From: Bos javanicus
Lineage: Eukaryota; Chordata; Mammalia; Artiodactyla; Bovidae
Assembly: GCF_032452875.1 (NCBI RefSeq)
Contig: NC_083897.1
Span: 5,810,854 to 5,874,853 of the forward strand
Reading direction: 5' to 3'
Length of the DNA: 64,000 nucleotides
Shown here: positions 55,630 to 64,000 of the stretch, one piece after another
Position numbering within the stretch: position 1 is the stretch's first letter
Layout of the letters: each line of letters opens with the position of its first letter
Program-made: the position numbers and the translations under genes
The notes under the pieces: generated by a model
Told to the model about the DNA's origin: nothing
The model's input: only the letters and a program-made list of their open reading frames with translations
Databases searched by the model: none

Positions 55630-57103
55630 ACTGCTCAGTTCAGTTGCTCAGTCATGTCAGACTCTTTGCAACCCCATGAACTGCAGCATGCCAGGCCTTC
55701 CTGTCCATCACCAAATGCCGGGGTTTACCCAAACCTGTGTCCATTGAGTCAGTGATGCCTTCCAACCATCTCATCCTCTGTTGTCCTTTTCTCCTCTAAC
55801 CCTCAATCTTTTCCAGCATCAGGGTGTTTTCAAATGAGTCATCTCTTCACATCAGCTGGCCAAAGTATTGGAATTTCAGCTTCAACATCAATCCTTCCAA
55901 TGAACACCCAGGACTGATCTCCTTTAGGATGGACTGGTTGGATCTCCTTGCAGTCCAAGGGACTCTCAAGTGTCTTCTCCAACAGCGCAGTTCAAAAGCA
56001 TCAATTCTTTGGTGCTCAGCTTTCTTCACAGTCTAACTCTCACATCCATACCCGACTACTGGAAAAACCATAGCCTTGATTGGATGGACCTTTATTGACA
56101 AAGTAGTCTCTGCTTTTTAATATGTTGTCTAGGTTGGTCATAACTTTCCTTCCAAGGAGCAAGCGTCTTTTAATTTCATGGCTGAAATCACCATCTGAAG
56201 TGATTTTGGAGCCCAGAAAAATAAAGTCTGACACTGTTTCCACTGTTTTCCCATCTATTTGCCATGAAGTGATGGGACTGGATGCTATGATCTTCGTCTT
56301 CTGAATGTTGAGCTTTAAGCCAACTTTTTCACTCTCCTCTTTCACTTTCATCAAGAGGCTCTTTAGTTCTTCTTCACTTTCTGCCATAAGGGTGTGTCAT
56401 CTGCATATCTGAGGTTATTGATATTTCTCCCAGAAATCTTGATTCTAGCTTGTGCTTCTTCCAGCCCAGCGTGTCTCATGATATACTCTGCACATTAGTT
56501 AAATAAGCAGGGTGACAATATATAGCCTTGACGAACTCCTTTTCCTATTTGGAACCAGTCTGTTGTTCCATGTCCGGTTCTAACTGTTGCTTCCTGACCT
56601 GCATACAGGTTTCTCAAGAGGCAGGTCAGGTGGTCGGGTATTCCCGTCTCTTTCAGAATTTCCCACAGTTTTTTGTGATCCACACAGTCAAAGGCTTTGA
56701 CATAGTCAATAAAACAAAAATAGATGTTTTTCTGGCATTCTCTTGCTTTTTTGATGATCCAGTGGATGTTGGCAATTTGATCTCTGGTTCCTCTACCTTT
56801 TCTAAAACCAGCTTGAATATCTGGAAGTTCATGGTTCACATATTGCTGAAGCCTGGCTTGGAGAATTTTGAGCATTACTTTACTAGTGTGTGAGATCAGT
56901 GCAATTGTGCGGTAGTTTCAGCATTCTTTGGCATTGCCTTTCTTTGGGATTGGAATGAAAACTGACCTTTTCCAGTCCTGTGGCCACTGCTGAGTCTTCC
57001 AAATTTGCTGGCATATTGAGTGTAGCACTTTCACAGCATCATCTTTCAGTATTTGAAATAGCTCAACTGGAATTTCATCACCTCCACCAGCTTTTAGTGG
57101 AGC
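55630..57103 (-). mobile_element. BovB LINE, antisense, 1.5 kb
   Basis: The 3' tip is at 55630 (gctcagttcagttgctcagt) and the other end in the early reverse-transcriptase region at 57103. 5'-truncated. Target-site duplication not clear. Confidence 0.95.
56040..56875 (-). pseudogene. BovB reverse-transcriptase remnant
   Basis: Minus-strand frame 56495-56875 holds GFRKGRGTRDQIANIHWI, motif A (CFIDYVKAFDCVDHKKLW) and motif B (GKGVRQGYILSPCLFN). A stop replaces the following Leu (tta to taa, 'ttaactaat' read in reverse). Frame 56040-56387 resumes at MAESEEELKSLL and continues to the C-terminal part. The YADD motif is lost between them by a 1-base deletion near 56390. Enzyme function as in other BovB copies; not active. 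Confidence 0.88.
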
Positions 57104-57741
57104 TAGTAGTTGATATGCTGTTAGTTAATAATTATTTTTAAAATTTTAATGATAAATTGTTTCCAGATTTTTTTTTTCTGGTCATTAAAAAATCTCTTGT
57201 TCCTTACTGATACCTTTGAGATAGTTTTAAAAATTAAATTTATTTTGTATTGTTTATCAAATAAACACATTTCTGAAATTTTTTTGAGGATGGTTTTGCA
57301 GTGTTTGTGCATGTATGCATGTGTGTTTGTACTGCCTTTTGATGCTAGTTTCTTGTTTCTTGTGTTTCTATAATTGTCAGTTGGGAGTCCATGTTAAATG
57401 GAAATATATTTGGGAGAATTTCCTGACACCTGTGATCGAACTGCTTTTATCTGAAGAGGACTTTGATTAACTTTTATCAAATACTTGGGTTTTCTATTAA
57501 CCCTGTAAAAGTTTTAAATAAACTTTCAAGTTTGGGTTTTTCATAGAAGAGATAGTAGAAATTCTGACTGCACTTCCATTTAAGATCTTTGTTGTTAGAT
57601 TCTCAGGGAGATTATGTTTGTTCCTCTGCCCTGCGTTAAGAATGAGAGTGGAATGTATCCAGGGATACCTTCTGAGGGATGGGCTTTTCTCTAGTTCATC
57701 TTGTTTGCACAGGAGGTAATCTTGCAGTTCTATTTTTGTTT

Positions 57742-58057
57742 GGGCTTCCCTGGTAGCTCAGCTGGTAAAGAATCTGCCTGCATGGCAGGAGACCCTTGTT
57801 CGATTCATGGGTCAGGAAGTTTCCCTGGAGAAGGGATAGGCTACCCACACTGGTATTCATGGGCTTCCCTGATGACTCAGATATTAAAGAATTCATCTGC
57901 AATGCAGGAGACCTGGGTTTGATCTCTGAGTTGGGAAGATCCCCTGGAGGAGGGCATGGCAAACCACTCCAACATTCTTGTCTGAAGAATCCCCATGGTC
58001 TGTGGTCCATGGGGTCATGACGAGTCGGACATGACTGAGTGACTAAGAACAGCACAA
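57742..58057 (+). mobile_element. Second SINE with two tandem tRNA-like heads, sense
   Basis: Head 1 (57742-57860) is 'gggcttccctggtagctcag' and 'ttgttcgattcatgggtcag'. Head 2 (from 57861) is 'gggcttccctgatgactcag' and 'gggtttgatctctgagttgg'. The body ends 'gactgagtgactaagaa'. The head-to-head joint (tattcatgggcttccc) matches the joint of the copy at 55044 (tattcttgggcttccc). Confidence 0.88.
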
Positions 58058-58859
58058 CTTTGTTCAAGAGTCCTAATCAGACTTCTGCCTTTGTGCATGC
58101 ACATTGCCTTCCAAGTCCTTTGCCATGTGTAGCCATGAAAATTATAGCCATTAAAATAGGATCAACAGTGATCAGCATATGTCTTGATGGCACTGGGGAC
58201 TTCAGTGTTTTCTTATTTACCACTTTTGTAAGGACTGTGAAGATTGTTTTACTTTCTTTTCAAATTATATATATATATATATATATATAAAATGTATAAT
58301 TTTACCAGCAATTTTAGTTGTTTAACAGCAAGAAGGCTTTTTAGGATTCATGGTATTAATTTTATAAATGAACACGCAAGCCAATATTTTCAAATATACA
58401 AGTATATATTCTGTGAGGAATGAAAAATGAAACTAAATCTTCTTTCTATGTGAAGTTTTCCAATTTAAGTGGGAAGGAATTAGAAATAGCAAATATTCAT
58501 AAGTCATATGATAGAATACTGAGTTTGGCAGTAAATGCCAAGAGGAAGTTCATTGTGAGTTGAAAAATAACTTCTTGGAAGAACTAGATTTTAGAGAATT
58601 TGGATAGCCAGAAAAGCAGGAGCTTCCATCTTATAAAAATATAAATAAAGATAAATGTGTCAAATATGCCATATGAGACACCAGGAAATAACATCTTAGT
58701 GTTTTACTCAGAGGCTAGAGAGAACATCGAGTTGTATTAATTTTTATTCACTTTGAGACAGCATAGTTAGAAGGATTCTGTGTAATTATTATAGAAATGC
58801 ATCATCTTTTTTAATATATGAAGTACTGTTAAGAAATTAGATTGTTTATCTGTATATAA
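58058..58859. other. Unassigned sequence with (TA)n
   Basis: A TA dinucleotide run of about 12 units lies at 58265-58289. No other feature recognised. Confidence 0.4.
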
Positions 58860-59326
58860 AGCAGAGAAATTACTTTGCCAATAAAGGTCCATCTAGTCAA
58901 GGCTATGATTTTTCCAGGGGTCATGTATGGATGTGAAAGTTGGACTGTTAAGAAAGCTGAGTGCCAAATAATTGATGGTTTTGAACTGTGGTGTTGGAGA
59001 AGACTCTTGAGAGTCCCTTGGCCTGCAAGGAGATCCAACCAGTCCATCCTGAAGATCAGCCCTGCGTGTTCATTGGAAGGACTGATGCTGAAGCTGAAAC
59101 TCCAATACTTTGGCCACCTTATGCGAAGACCCTGATGCTGGGAGGGATTGGGGGCAGGAGAAGGGGACGAGAGAGGATGAGATGGCTGGATGGCATCACT
59201 GACTCGATGGACGTGAGTCTGAGTGAACTCTGGGAGTTGGTGATGGACAGGGAGGCCTGGTTTGCTGTGATTCATGGGGTCACAAAGAGTCGGACACGAC
59301 TAAGCAACTGAACTGAACTGAACTGA
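58860..59326 (+). mobile_element. BovB 3' end, sense, 0.47 kb
   Basis: From the C-terminal reverse-transcriptase coding part (gtcaaggctatgatttttcc) to the tip 'actgaactgaactgaactga'. About 18 bases between 'cttatgcgaag' and 'accctgatgctggg' are missing compared with the other copies. No clear target-site duplication. Confidence 0.93.
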
Positions 59327-59984
59327 TGTGTTCATTTGATTAAATCTGGAGTCTTGTATAAAAAATGATTTTAAAAATTCCTTACTGTTTTATACAGTTG
59401 CCTCTATTAGTAGAGAACTGAATAAGCCAAATTGCTTATCCTTAATAAAAAAATCTCACCATAGATATTTTAAAAACCATCCAGATATTTTAAGAAAACT
59501 TCTCAACATATGTATACTTGAATTTCCCACAATGTCCAAGCTGACTGACTTTAAGGAAATCCAGTTAGCATTTATTTAGAAATATCATTTCAAAGTTAGT
59601 GGTTACAGTTAAGTATATTAGTTTTTAGAAAATACAGATATGCAAAAAGAGGAAATAATTCTGTCATGTAATTACATACATGTGATAATCAATGATGGCA
59701 TTTTGGTTAATATCCTTCTAGTTGATTTTCAAAAATTTATATCATAACATTCATATTACATGTTTTATATGTGACAAATTATTTCCAGTTTTGTACATGT
59801 ATTTTATTCTTGCTCTGTTTTATCATCATTATTTATTATTAAGGTTTATAGTCTTTATATAGTCAAATATTGCATCATTTCCATTATAGTGTATGATTTT
59901 TAGATCATGTTTAGAACTGTATTAAATTACATTAACATATGTGTAATTAAGTCTTATTACACAATTAAAAATCTTTAAAAGTTC
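59327..59984. other. Unassigned, then old L1-like sequence
   Basis: 59327-59670 shows nothing I can name. 59670-59984 reads like an antisense old L1 3' end and continues on the far side of the BovB at 61075. Confidence 0.4.
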
Positions 59985-61070
59985 AGTTCAGTCCCTCAGT
60001 CGTGTCCAACTCTTTGAGACCCCATGAAATGCAGCACGCCAGGCCTCCCTGTCCATCATCAACTCCCGGAGTCCACCCAAACCCATGTCCATCGAGTCGG
60101 TGATGCCATGCAACCATCTCATCCTCTGTCATCCCCTTCTCCTCCTGCCCTCAATCTTTCCCAGCATCAGGGTCTTTTCCAGTGACTCAGCTCTTCACAT
60201 CAGGTGGTCAAAGTATTGGAGTTTCAGCTTCAACATCAGTTCTTCCAATGAACACCCAGGACTTATCTCCCCCAGGATGGACTGGTTGGATCTCCTTGTA
60301 GTCCAAGGGACTCTCAAGAGTCTTCTACAGCACCACAGTTCAAAAGCATCAATTCTTCGACACTCAGCTTTCTTTATAGTCCAACTCTTACATACATATA
60401 TGACCACTGGAAAAACCATAGCCTTGACTAGATGGACCTTTGTTGGCAAAGTAATGTCTCTGCTTTTTAATATGATGTCTAGGTTCATCATAACTTTCCT
60501 TCCCAGGAGTAAGCGTCTTTTAATTTCATGGCTGCAATCACCATCTGCAGTGATTTTGGAGCCCCCAAAAATAAAGTCAGCCACTGTTGCCACTATTTCC
60601 CCACCTATCTGCCATGAAGTGATGGGACTGGATGCCATGATCTTCGTTTTCTGAATGTTGAGCTTTAAGCCAACTTTTTCACTCTCCTCTTTCACTTTCA
60701 TCAAGAGGCTCTTTAGTTCTTCTTCAGTTTCTGCCATAAGAGTGGTGTCATCTGCATATCTGAAGTTATTGATATTTCTCCCAGCAATCTTGATTCCAGT
60801 TTGTGCTTCTTCCAGCCCAGCGTTTCTCATGATGTACTCTGCATATAAGTTAAATAAGCAGGGCGACAATATATAGCCTTGACATACTCCTTTTCCTATT
60901 TGGAACCAGTCTGTTGTTCCATGTCCAGTTCTAACTGTGGCTTCCTGACCTGCATACAGGTTTCTCAAGAGGCAGGTCAGGTGGTCTGGTATTCCCATCT
61001 CTTTCAGAATTTCCCACAGTTTATTGTGATCCACACAATCAAAGGCTTTGACATAGTCAATAAAGCAGAA
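59985..61070 (-). mobile_element. BovB LINE, antisense, 1.1 kb
   Basis: The 3' tip is at 59985 (gttcagttcagtccctcagt) and the truncated end near 61070 in the motif-A coding region. Imperfect flanking aattaa-type sequence may be a target-site duplication. The host is an old L1. Confidence 0.95.
60195..61034 (-). pseudogene. Longest open frame: BovB reverse transcriptase, 279 codons
   Basis: A single unbroken minus-strand frame. It covers the end of motif A (MDHNKLWEILKEMGIPDHL), motif B with one change (GKGVCQGYILSPCLFNLYAEY, where Arg of GVRQG is Cys), and the catalytic FRYADDTTLMAET. It goes on through the thumb-like and C-terminal region to LMLKLKLQYFDHLM. The upstream part of reverse transcriptase and the whole endonuclease are missing because the insertion is 5'-truncated; the apparent Met start is an internal residue. 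It cannot be autonomous. The intact frame most likely reflects the short length and moderate age, not selection. Confidence 0.92.
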
Positions 61071-61074
61071 TTAA

Positions 61075-61550
61075 GATGTTTAACTTATTCTATACTTAAT
61101 ATATGGTGAGTACTTTCCATTAAATTTAATATTTTTCACTAATATTTTTGTTGTTTGTATAAAATAATTTTGCACAGATGCACCATAGTTTATACTTGTC
61201 TTTGGTTTCTAATTGTTAATTCATCTGATTTTTGACTTATGGGGAATACTCCAGGGAATTTCCATATAGCTTGACCTTTGACCATATCAAAATAATTTCC
61301 TTAGGACAATCTCCATAAAATATGATTAATATATCAAACAATATGCACTTAAGGTTTTGATAACTATTGCCAAATTACCTTCAGGAAAGATTGTACTGTT
61401 TATACACTCCCCACCAATGTCTAGGACTGCCCATTTTCTCATATGTTCGAGAATGCTGGCAGTTTTAATAAGAAATACTTGAGTCATTTTAGAAGTAAAA
61501 GATTGTAATTTATTCTTAAATTTGTCCTTCATATGACTTATAATGGGTTA
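61075..61550 (-). mobile_element. Old L1 3' region, antisense (continuation)
   Basis: 'cttaaggttttgataactat', 'tgccaaattaccttcaggaa' and 'tttatacactccccaccaat' follow the antisense L1M order. It pairs with 59670-59984 across the BovB. Confidence 0.5.
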
Positions 61551-61654
61551 TTTGAAAAGCTTCATTGATTTTTTGTAATTTTAAAACCTGTTTCAGTCCT
61601 GGTGAAGAAAGTATTTTATTTTCTTTAGTCTTAAATGGGGATGCTAATAATCAG

Positions 61655-61870
61655 GGATTGCTTCCTCGGTGTCTCAATGGTAAAGAATCTTCCTGTCAAG
61701 CAGGAAATGCAGGTTCAATCTCTGGGTCGGGAAGATCCTCTGGAGAAGGAAATGGTAACCCACTCCAATATTCTTGTCTGGGAAATCCCATGGACATAGC
61801 AGCCTGGTGCACTACAATTCATGGGGTCACAAAGAGTCAGACATGACTTAGCAGCTAGATAGCAACAACA
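61655..61870 (+). mobile_element. Bov-tA SINE, sense
   Basis: Head 'gattgcttcctcggtgtctc' and B-box-like 'aggttcaatctctgggtc', then body ending 'catgacttagcagc' and an AACAACA tail. The head is more diverged than the body. Confidence 0.92.
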
Positions 61871-62065
61871 CAATAATTGTGAAGACTCAAAGATTAGAAT
61901 AAGCTATGTAGATGAGTAATCTAAAAACTATTTTCCTGAATGTATGTATTTATTCAATACATATTTACTGAGTACTTTCTATTTGCTTGACACTTTTCTA
62001 GGTATTTGGTAGACAAAATTTCTGTACCCCACCAAAAAAAAAAAAAAAAAAGTAATATAAGATCT

Positions 62066-62790
62066 AGTACAGCCACTATGGAGAACAGTGTGGAGATTCC
62101 TTAAAAAACTGGAAATAGAAGTGCCTTATGATCCAGCAATCCCACTGCTGGGCATACACACTGAGGAAACCAGAAGGGAAAGAGACACGTGTACCCCAAT
62201 GTTCATCGCAGCACTGTTTATAATAGCCAGGACATGGAAGCAACCTAGATGCCCATCAGCAGATGAATGGATAAGAAAGCTGTGGTACATATACACAATG
62301 GAGTATTACTCAGCCATTAAAAAGAATTCATTTGAATCAGTTCTAATGAGGTGGATGAAACTGGAGCCTATTATACAGAGTGAAGAAAGCCAGAAGGAAA
62401 AACACCAATACAGTATACTAACGCATATATATGGAATTTAGAAAGAGGGTAACAATAACCCTGTGTACGAGACAGCAAAAGAGACACTGATGTATGGAAC
62501 AGTCTTATGGACTCTGTGGGAGAGGGAGAGGGTGGGAAGATTTGGGAGAATGGCATTGAAACATGTAAAATATTATGTATGAAACGAGATGCCAGTCCAG
62601 GTTCAATGCAGGATACTGGATGCTTGGGGCTAGTGCACTGGGACGACCCAGAGGGATGGTATGGGGAGGGAGGAGGGAGGGGGGTTCAGGATGGGGAACA
62701 CATGGATACATGTGGTGGATTCATTTTGATATTTGGCAAAACTAATACAATTATGTATAGTTTAAAAATTAAATAAAATTAAAAGAAAAG
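62066..62790 (+). mobile_element. Ruminant L1, 5'-truncated, sense, 0.72 kb
   Basis: The ORF2 C-terminal end, the 3' UTR with purine-rich tract and an A-rich tail. Both flanks carry cccacc, then 16 or more A, then gatct (about 62027-62066 and 62792-62818). These look like an unusually long target-site duplication, though the left copy has extra bases (gtaatataa). Nearly the same sequence as the L1 at 45055. Confidence 0.93.
62088..62441 (+). pseudogene. L1 ORF2 C-terminal fragment
   Basis: A frame of 117 codons ends at the native ORF2 stop (62439-62441) and is open from the truncation. It begins MWRFLKKLEIEVPYDPAIPL and shares nearly every residue with the fragment at 45055-45497. The cysteine-rich segment upstream is cut off by the 5' truncation. 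It is a retrotransposon relic with no endonuclease or reverse transcriptase. Confidence 0.92.
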
Positions 62791-63030
62791 TCCCACCAAA
62801 AAAAAAAAAAAAAGATCTCTTAATCATTAGGACTAAGAAGAAAAATAAAGCAAATTAGAAGATAAAAAAAGATGAATACTATGGGTGTTTTATTTAGGAT
62901 GGTCAAAGAAGATCCCTATCAGAAATTGACATCTGAGCACAGACTTGAGTGAATTTAGGAAAGAAGGCATGTGACTGTTTGGGGGAAGAGTATTCTAGGC
63001 AGAGAAAATAAGTGCAAAAGTCCACTCTAT

Positions 63031-64000
63031 TTTTTAACAATTATTATAGTCAGTTTAGTTATTCACAAAGGTATAACCCTTTTCCCTTTTGAAACCATCT
63101 TGATAGCTTTTCTTCCTAGTCAGCTTAGTTTTGAAACTAACCATACCTGCATGATAATCTGAAGTTTAAGAAAATACATAGGAAAATAACTGTTTTAAAT
63201 TGAATTTAGTATAATGGTGATAGTTTTACTGACTTCATTTTGAGTACCATGTAATTACTAGGAAATGGTTTCTGTAAAAGTGCTGAGTAATCAAGAGCAG
63301 CTTATGGCTATATAAACTTACAAGTGATGGCAATTATTTCTTTTAATAAAAACTGATAAATGGAGAATGTATAACAGGCTATAAAAAGAGGCTAATAAGA
63401 GCTGAGCACAATTATAATTTATTTTTCAGAATAATTTTGTATATAAGAAAATGGCTGACAGCTCGGCCATATGGCAGAGCAAGAACAGAAGCACACTGGT
63501 TTTAGGGAAGATTTTATAGAAAATATCATCACTTGAATGAGTCAGAAAGTGTGCTATGGTGTTAAATTCACATTGGATGGCAGATGGAAGTGAGCTTCCA
63601 TATCAAGTGCAATCTTGGGTTTGAATTTCAGAGTGTTAACTGGCTGCCCTTTTTCCATATGATTCTGTTCATAAGGAGATCCATGCTCAATATTTGTACC
63701 AATCCATCATTCTGTAATTTTTGCCCTTATATTCTTACCTTGTTCCATTTTTAACCTGTGTGGTTTTGAAATGTTTTAGCTTTCTGCACATTTTCTCTGC
63801 ATTAAATATGAAAAATCCTTAAGGGATAGGAAAATACATACTCAGATCAACAACTATAGCACTGTTTTGTTAGGCCCACTAAAATATATGATGTAAAGCT
63901 GTTTCCTTAACAGGTAATACTCAAGCTAAACAGATGAAAGAATGAATAGTTCAAAGGAATTGTAGATGAAGATACAAAATTGAAAGTATATTTCTATAAA
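63031..64000. other. Unassigned sequence
   Basis: No repeat family, exon pair or RNA gene that I can support. A 22-codon ATG frame near 63451 (MADSSAIWQSKNRS) has no context. Confidence 0.4.

Larger units (their letters stand above)
54360..57450 (-). mobile_element. Old L1 (L1M/HAL1-like) host element, antisense
   Basis: 54360-55010, 55506-55629 and 57104-57450 read as one degenerate antisense L1. Landmarks are 'attgcctcttcctcattctt', 'tttctagtttactaattttt', 'tcttgttccttactgatacc' and 'tgggagaatttcctgacacc'. CHR, a two-headed SINE and a BovB interrupt it. The exact family is uncertain. Confidence 0.5.
61935..63030 (-). mobile_element. L2 LINE, antisense, split by an L1
   Basis: 'tacatatttactgagtactt' and 'tttctaggtatttggtagac' at 61955-62020 continue at 62815-63030 with 'gacatctgagcacagacttg' and 'ggaagagtattctaggcaga'. 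These halves are in normal antisense L2 order once the L1 at 62066-62790 is removed. Confidence 0.75.

Noticed and set aside
63451..63522. ATG frame MADSSAIWQSKNRS near a splice-like ttatttttcag
   Set aside because: Only 22 codons, no donor, no partner exon.
1..64000. CRISPR array, prophage, plasmid or bacterial operon
   Set aside because: Repeat families, low coding density and splice-type signals show mammalian nuclear DNA. Regularly recurring sequences are dispersed SINEs, not spaced repeats.

Overview
This window is mammalian genomic DNA, and its repeats place it in a ruminant, most probably a bovid (cattle-like). Nearly every recognisable block is a retrotransposon of a ruminant-specific type. 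These are BovB LINEs (RTE clade), the tRNA-Glu/BovB-derived SINEs Bov-tA and Bov-A2, CHR-type SINEs of Cetartiodactyla, and 3' ends of the ruminant L1 (L1-BT type). They sit on an older layer of L2, MIR, L1M and MLT1 shared by placental mammals. There is no operon, CRISPR array, rRNA or real tRNA gene, and no complete protein-coding gene. The DNA is AT-rich and reads as an intron of a large gene or as intergenic sequence.

Layout. 0-5.2 kb: old L1M and L2 fragments split by Bov-A2 and Bov-tA SINEs. 6.0-9.3 kb: a nest of elements, an old L1M split by an L1 with a 22-bp target-site duplication (TSD), itself carrying another L1 tail, a BovB tip and a Bov-A2. 9.8-13.3 kb: MIR, Bov-tA and a deleted BovB. 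14.6 kb: a CHR-2 SINE. 15.6-17.2 kb: a 1.6-kb BovB. 18-20.2 kb: a cluster of Bov-tA SINEs around an MLT1 LTR. 21.8-22.4 kb: a probable solo ERV LTR. 23.2-23.5 kb: a tiny L1 tail between 122-bp direct repeats. 26.7-32.2 kb: MIR, L2, L1M and an ERV/LTR-like block hit by L1, Bov-A2 and BovB. 32.5-35.9 kb: one BovB inserted inside another of opposite orientation. 36.4-42.1 kb: mostly unassigned sequence. 42.9-46.6 kb: three young-type L1 pieces, CHR-2, Bov-tA and the best candidate coding exon (43649-43738). 47.9-50.2 kb: L2, Bov-tA and a facing pair of MIRs. 50.2-53.1 kb: the longest BovB (2.9 kb, endonuclease end to 3' tip). 54.4-57.5 kb: an old L1 split by CHR, a SINE with two tRNA-like heads, and a BovB. 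57.7-62.8 kb: a second two-headed SINE, two BovB pieces, Bov-tA, and an L1 inside an L2. The last kilobase is unassigned.

How the parts relate. BovB supplies reverse transcriptase and shares its 3' tip with Bov-tA and Bov-A2, so the SINEs and BovB copies here form one parasite system. L1 supplies the second machinery; its insertions here show A-rich tails and TSDs. Every LINE reading frame in the window is truncated or broken. The longest is 279 codons of BovB reverse transcriptase at 60195-61034. Host coding content is limited to a few exon-like segments judged only by splice signals and an open frame, none identified.
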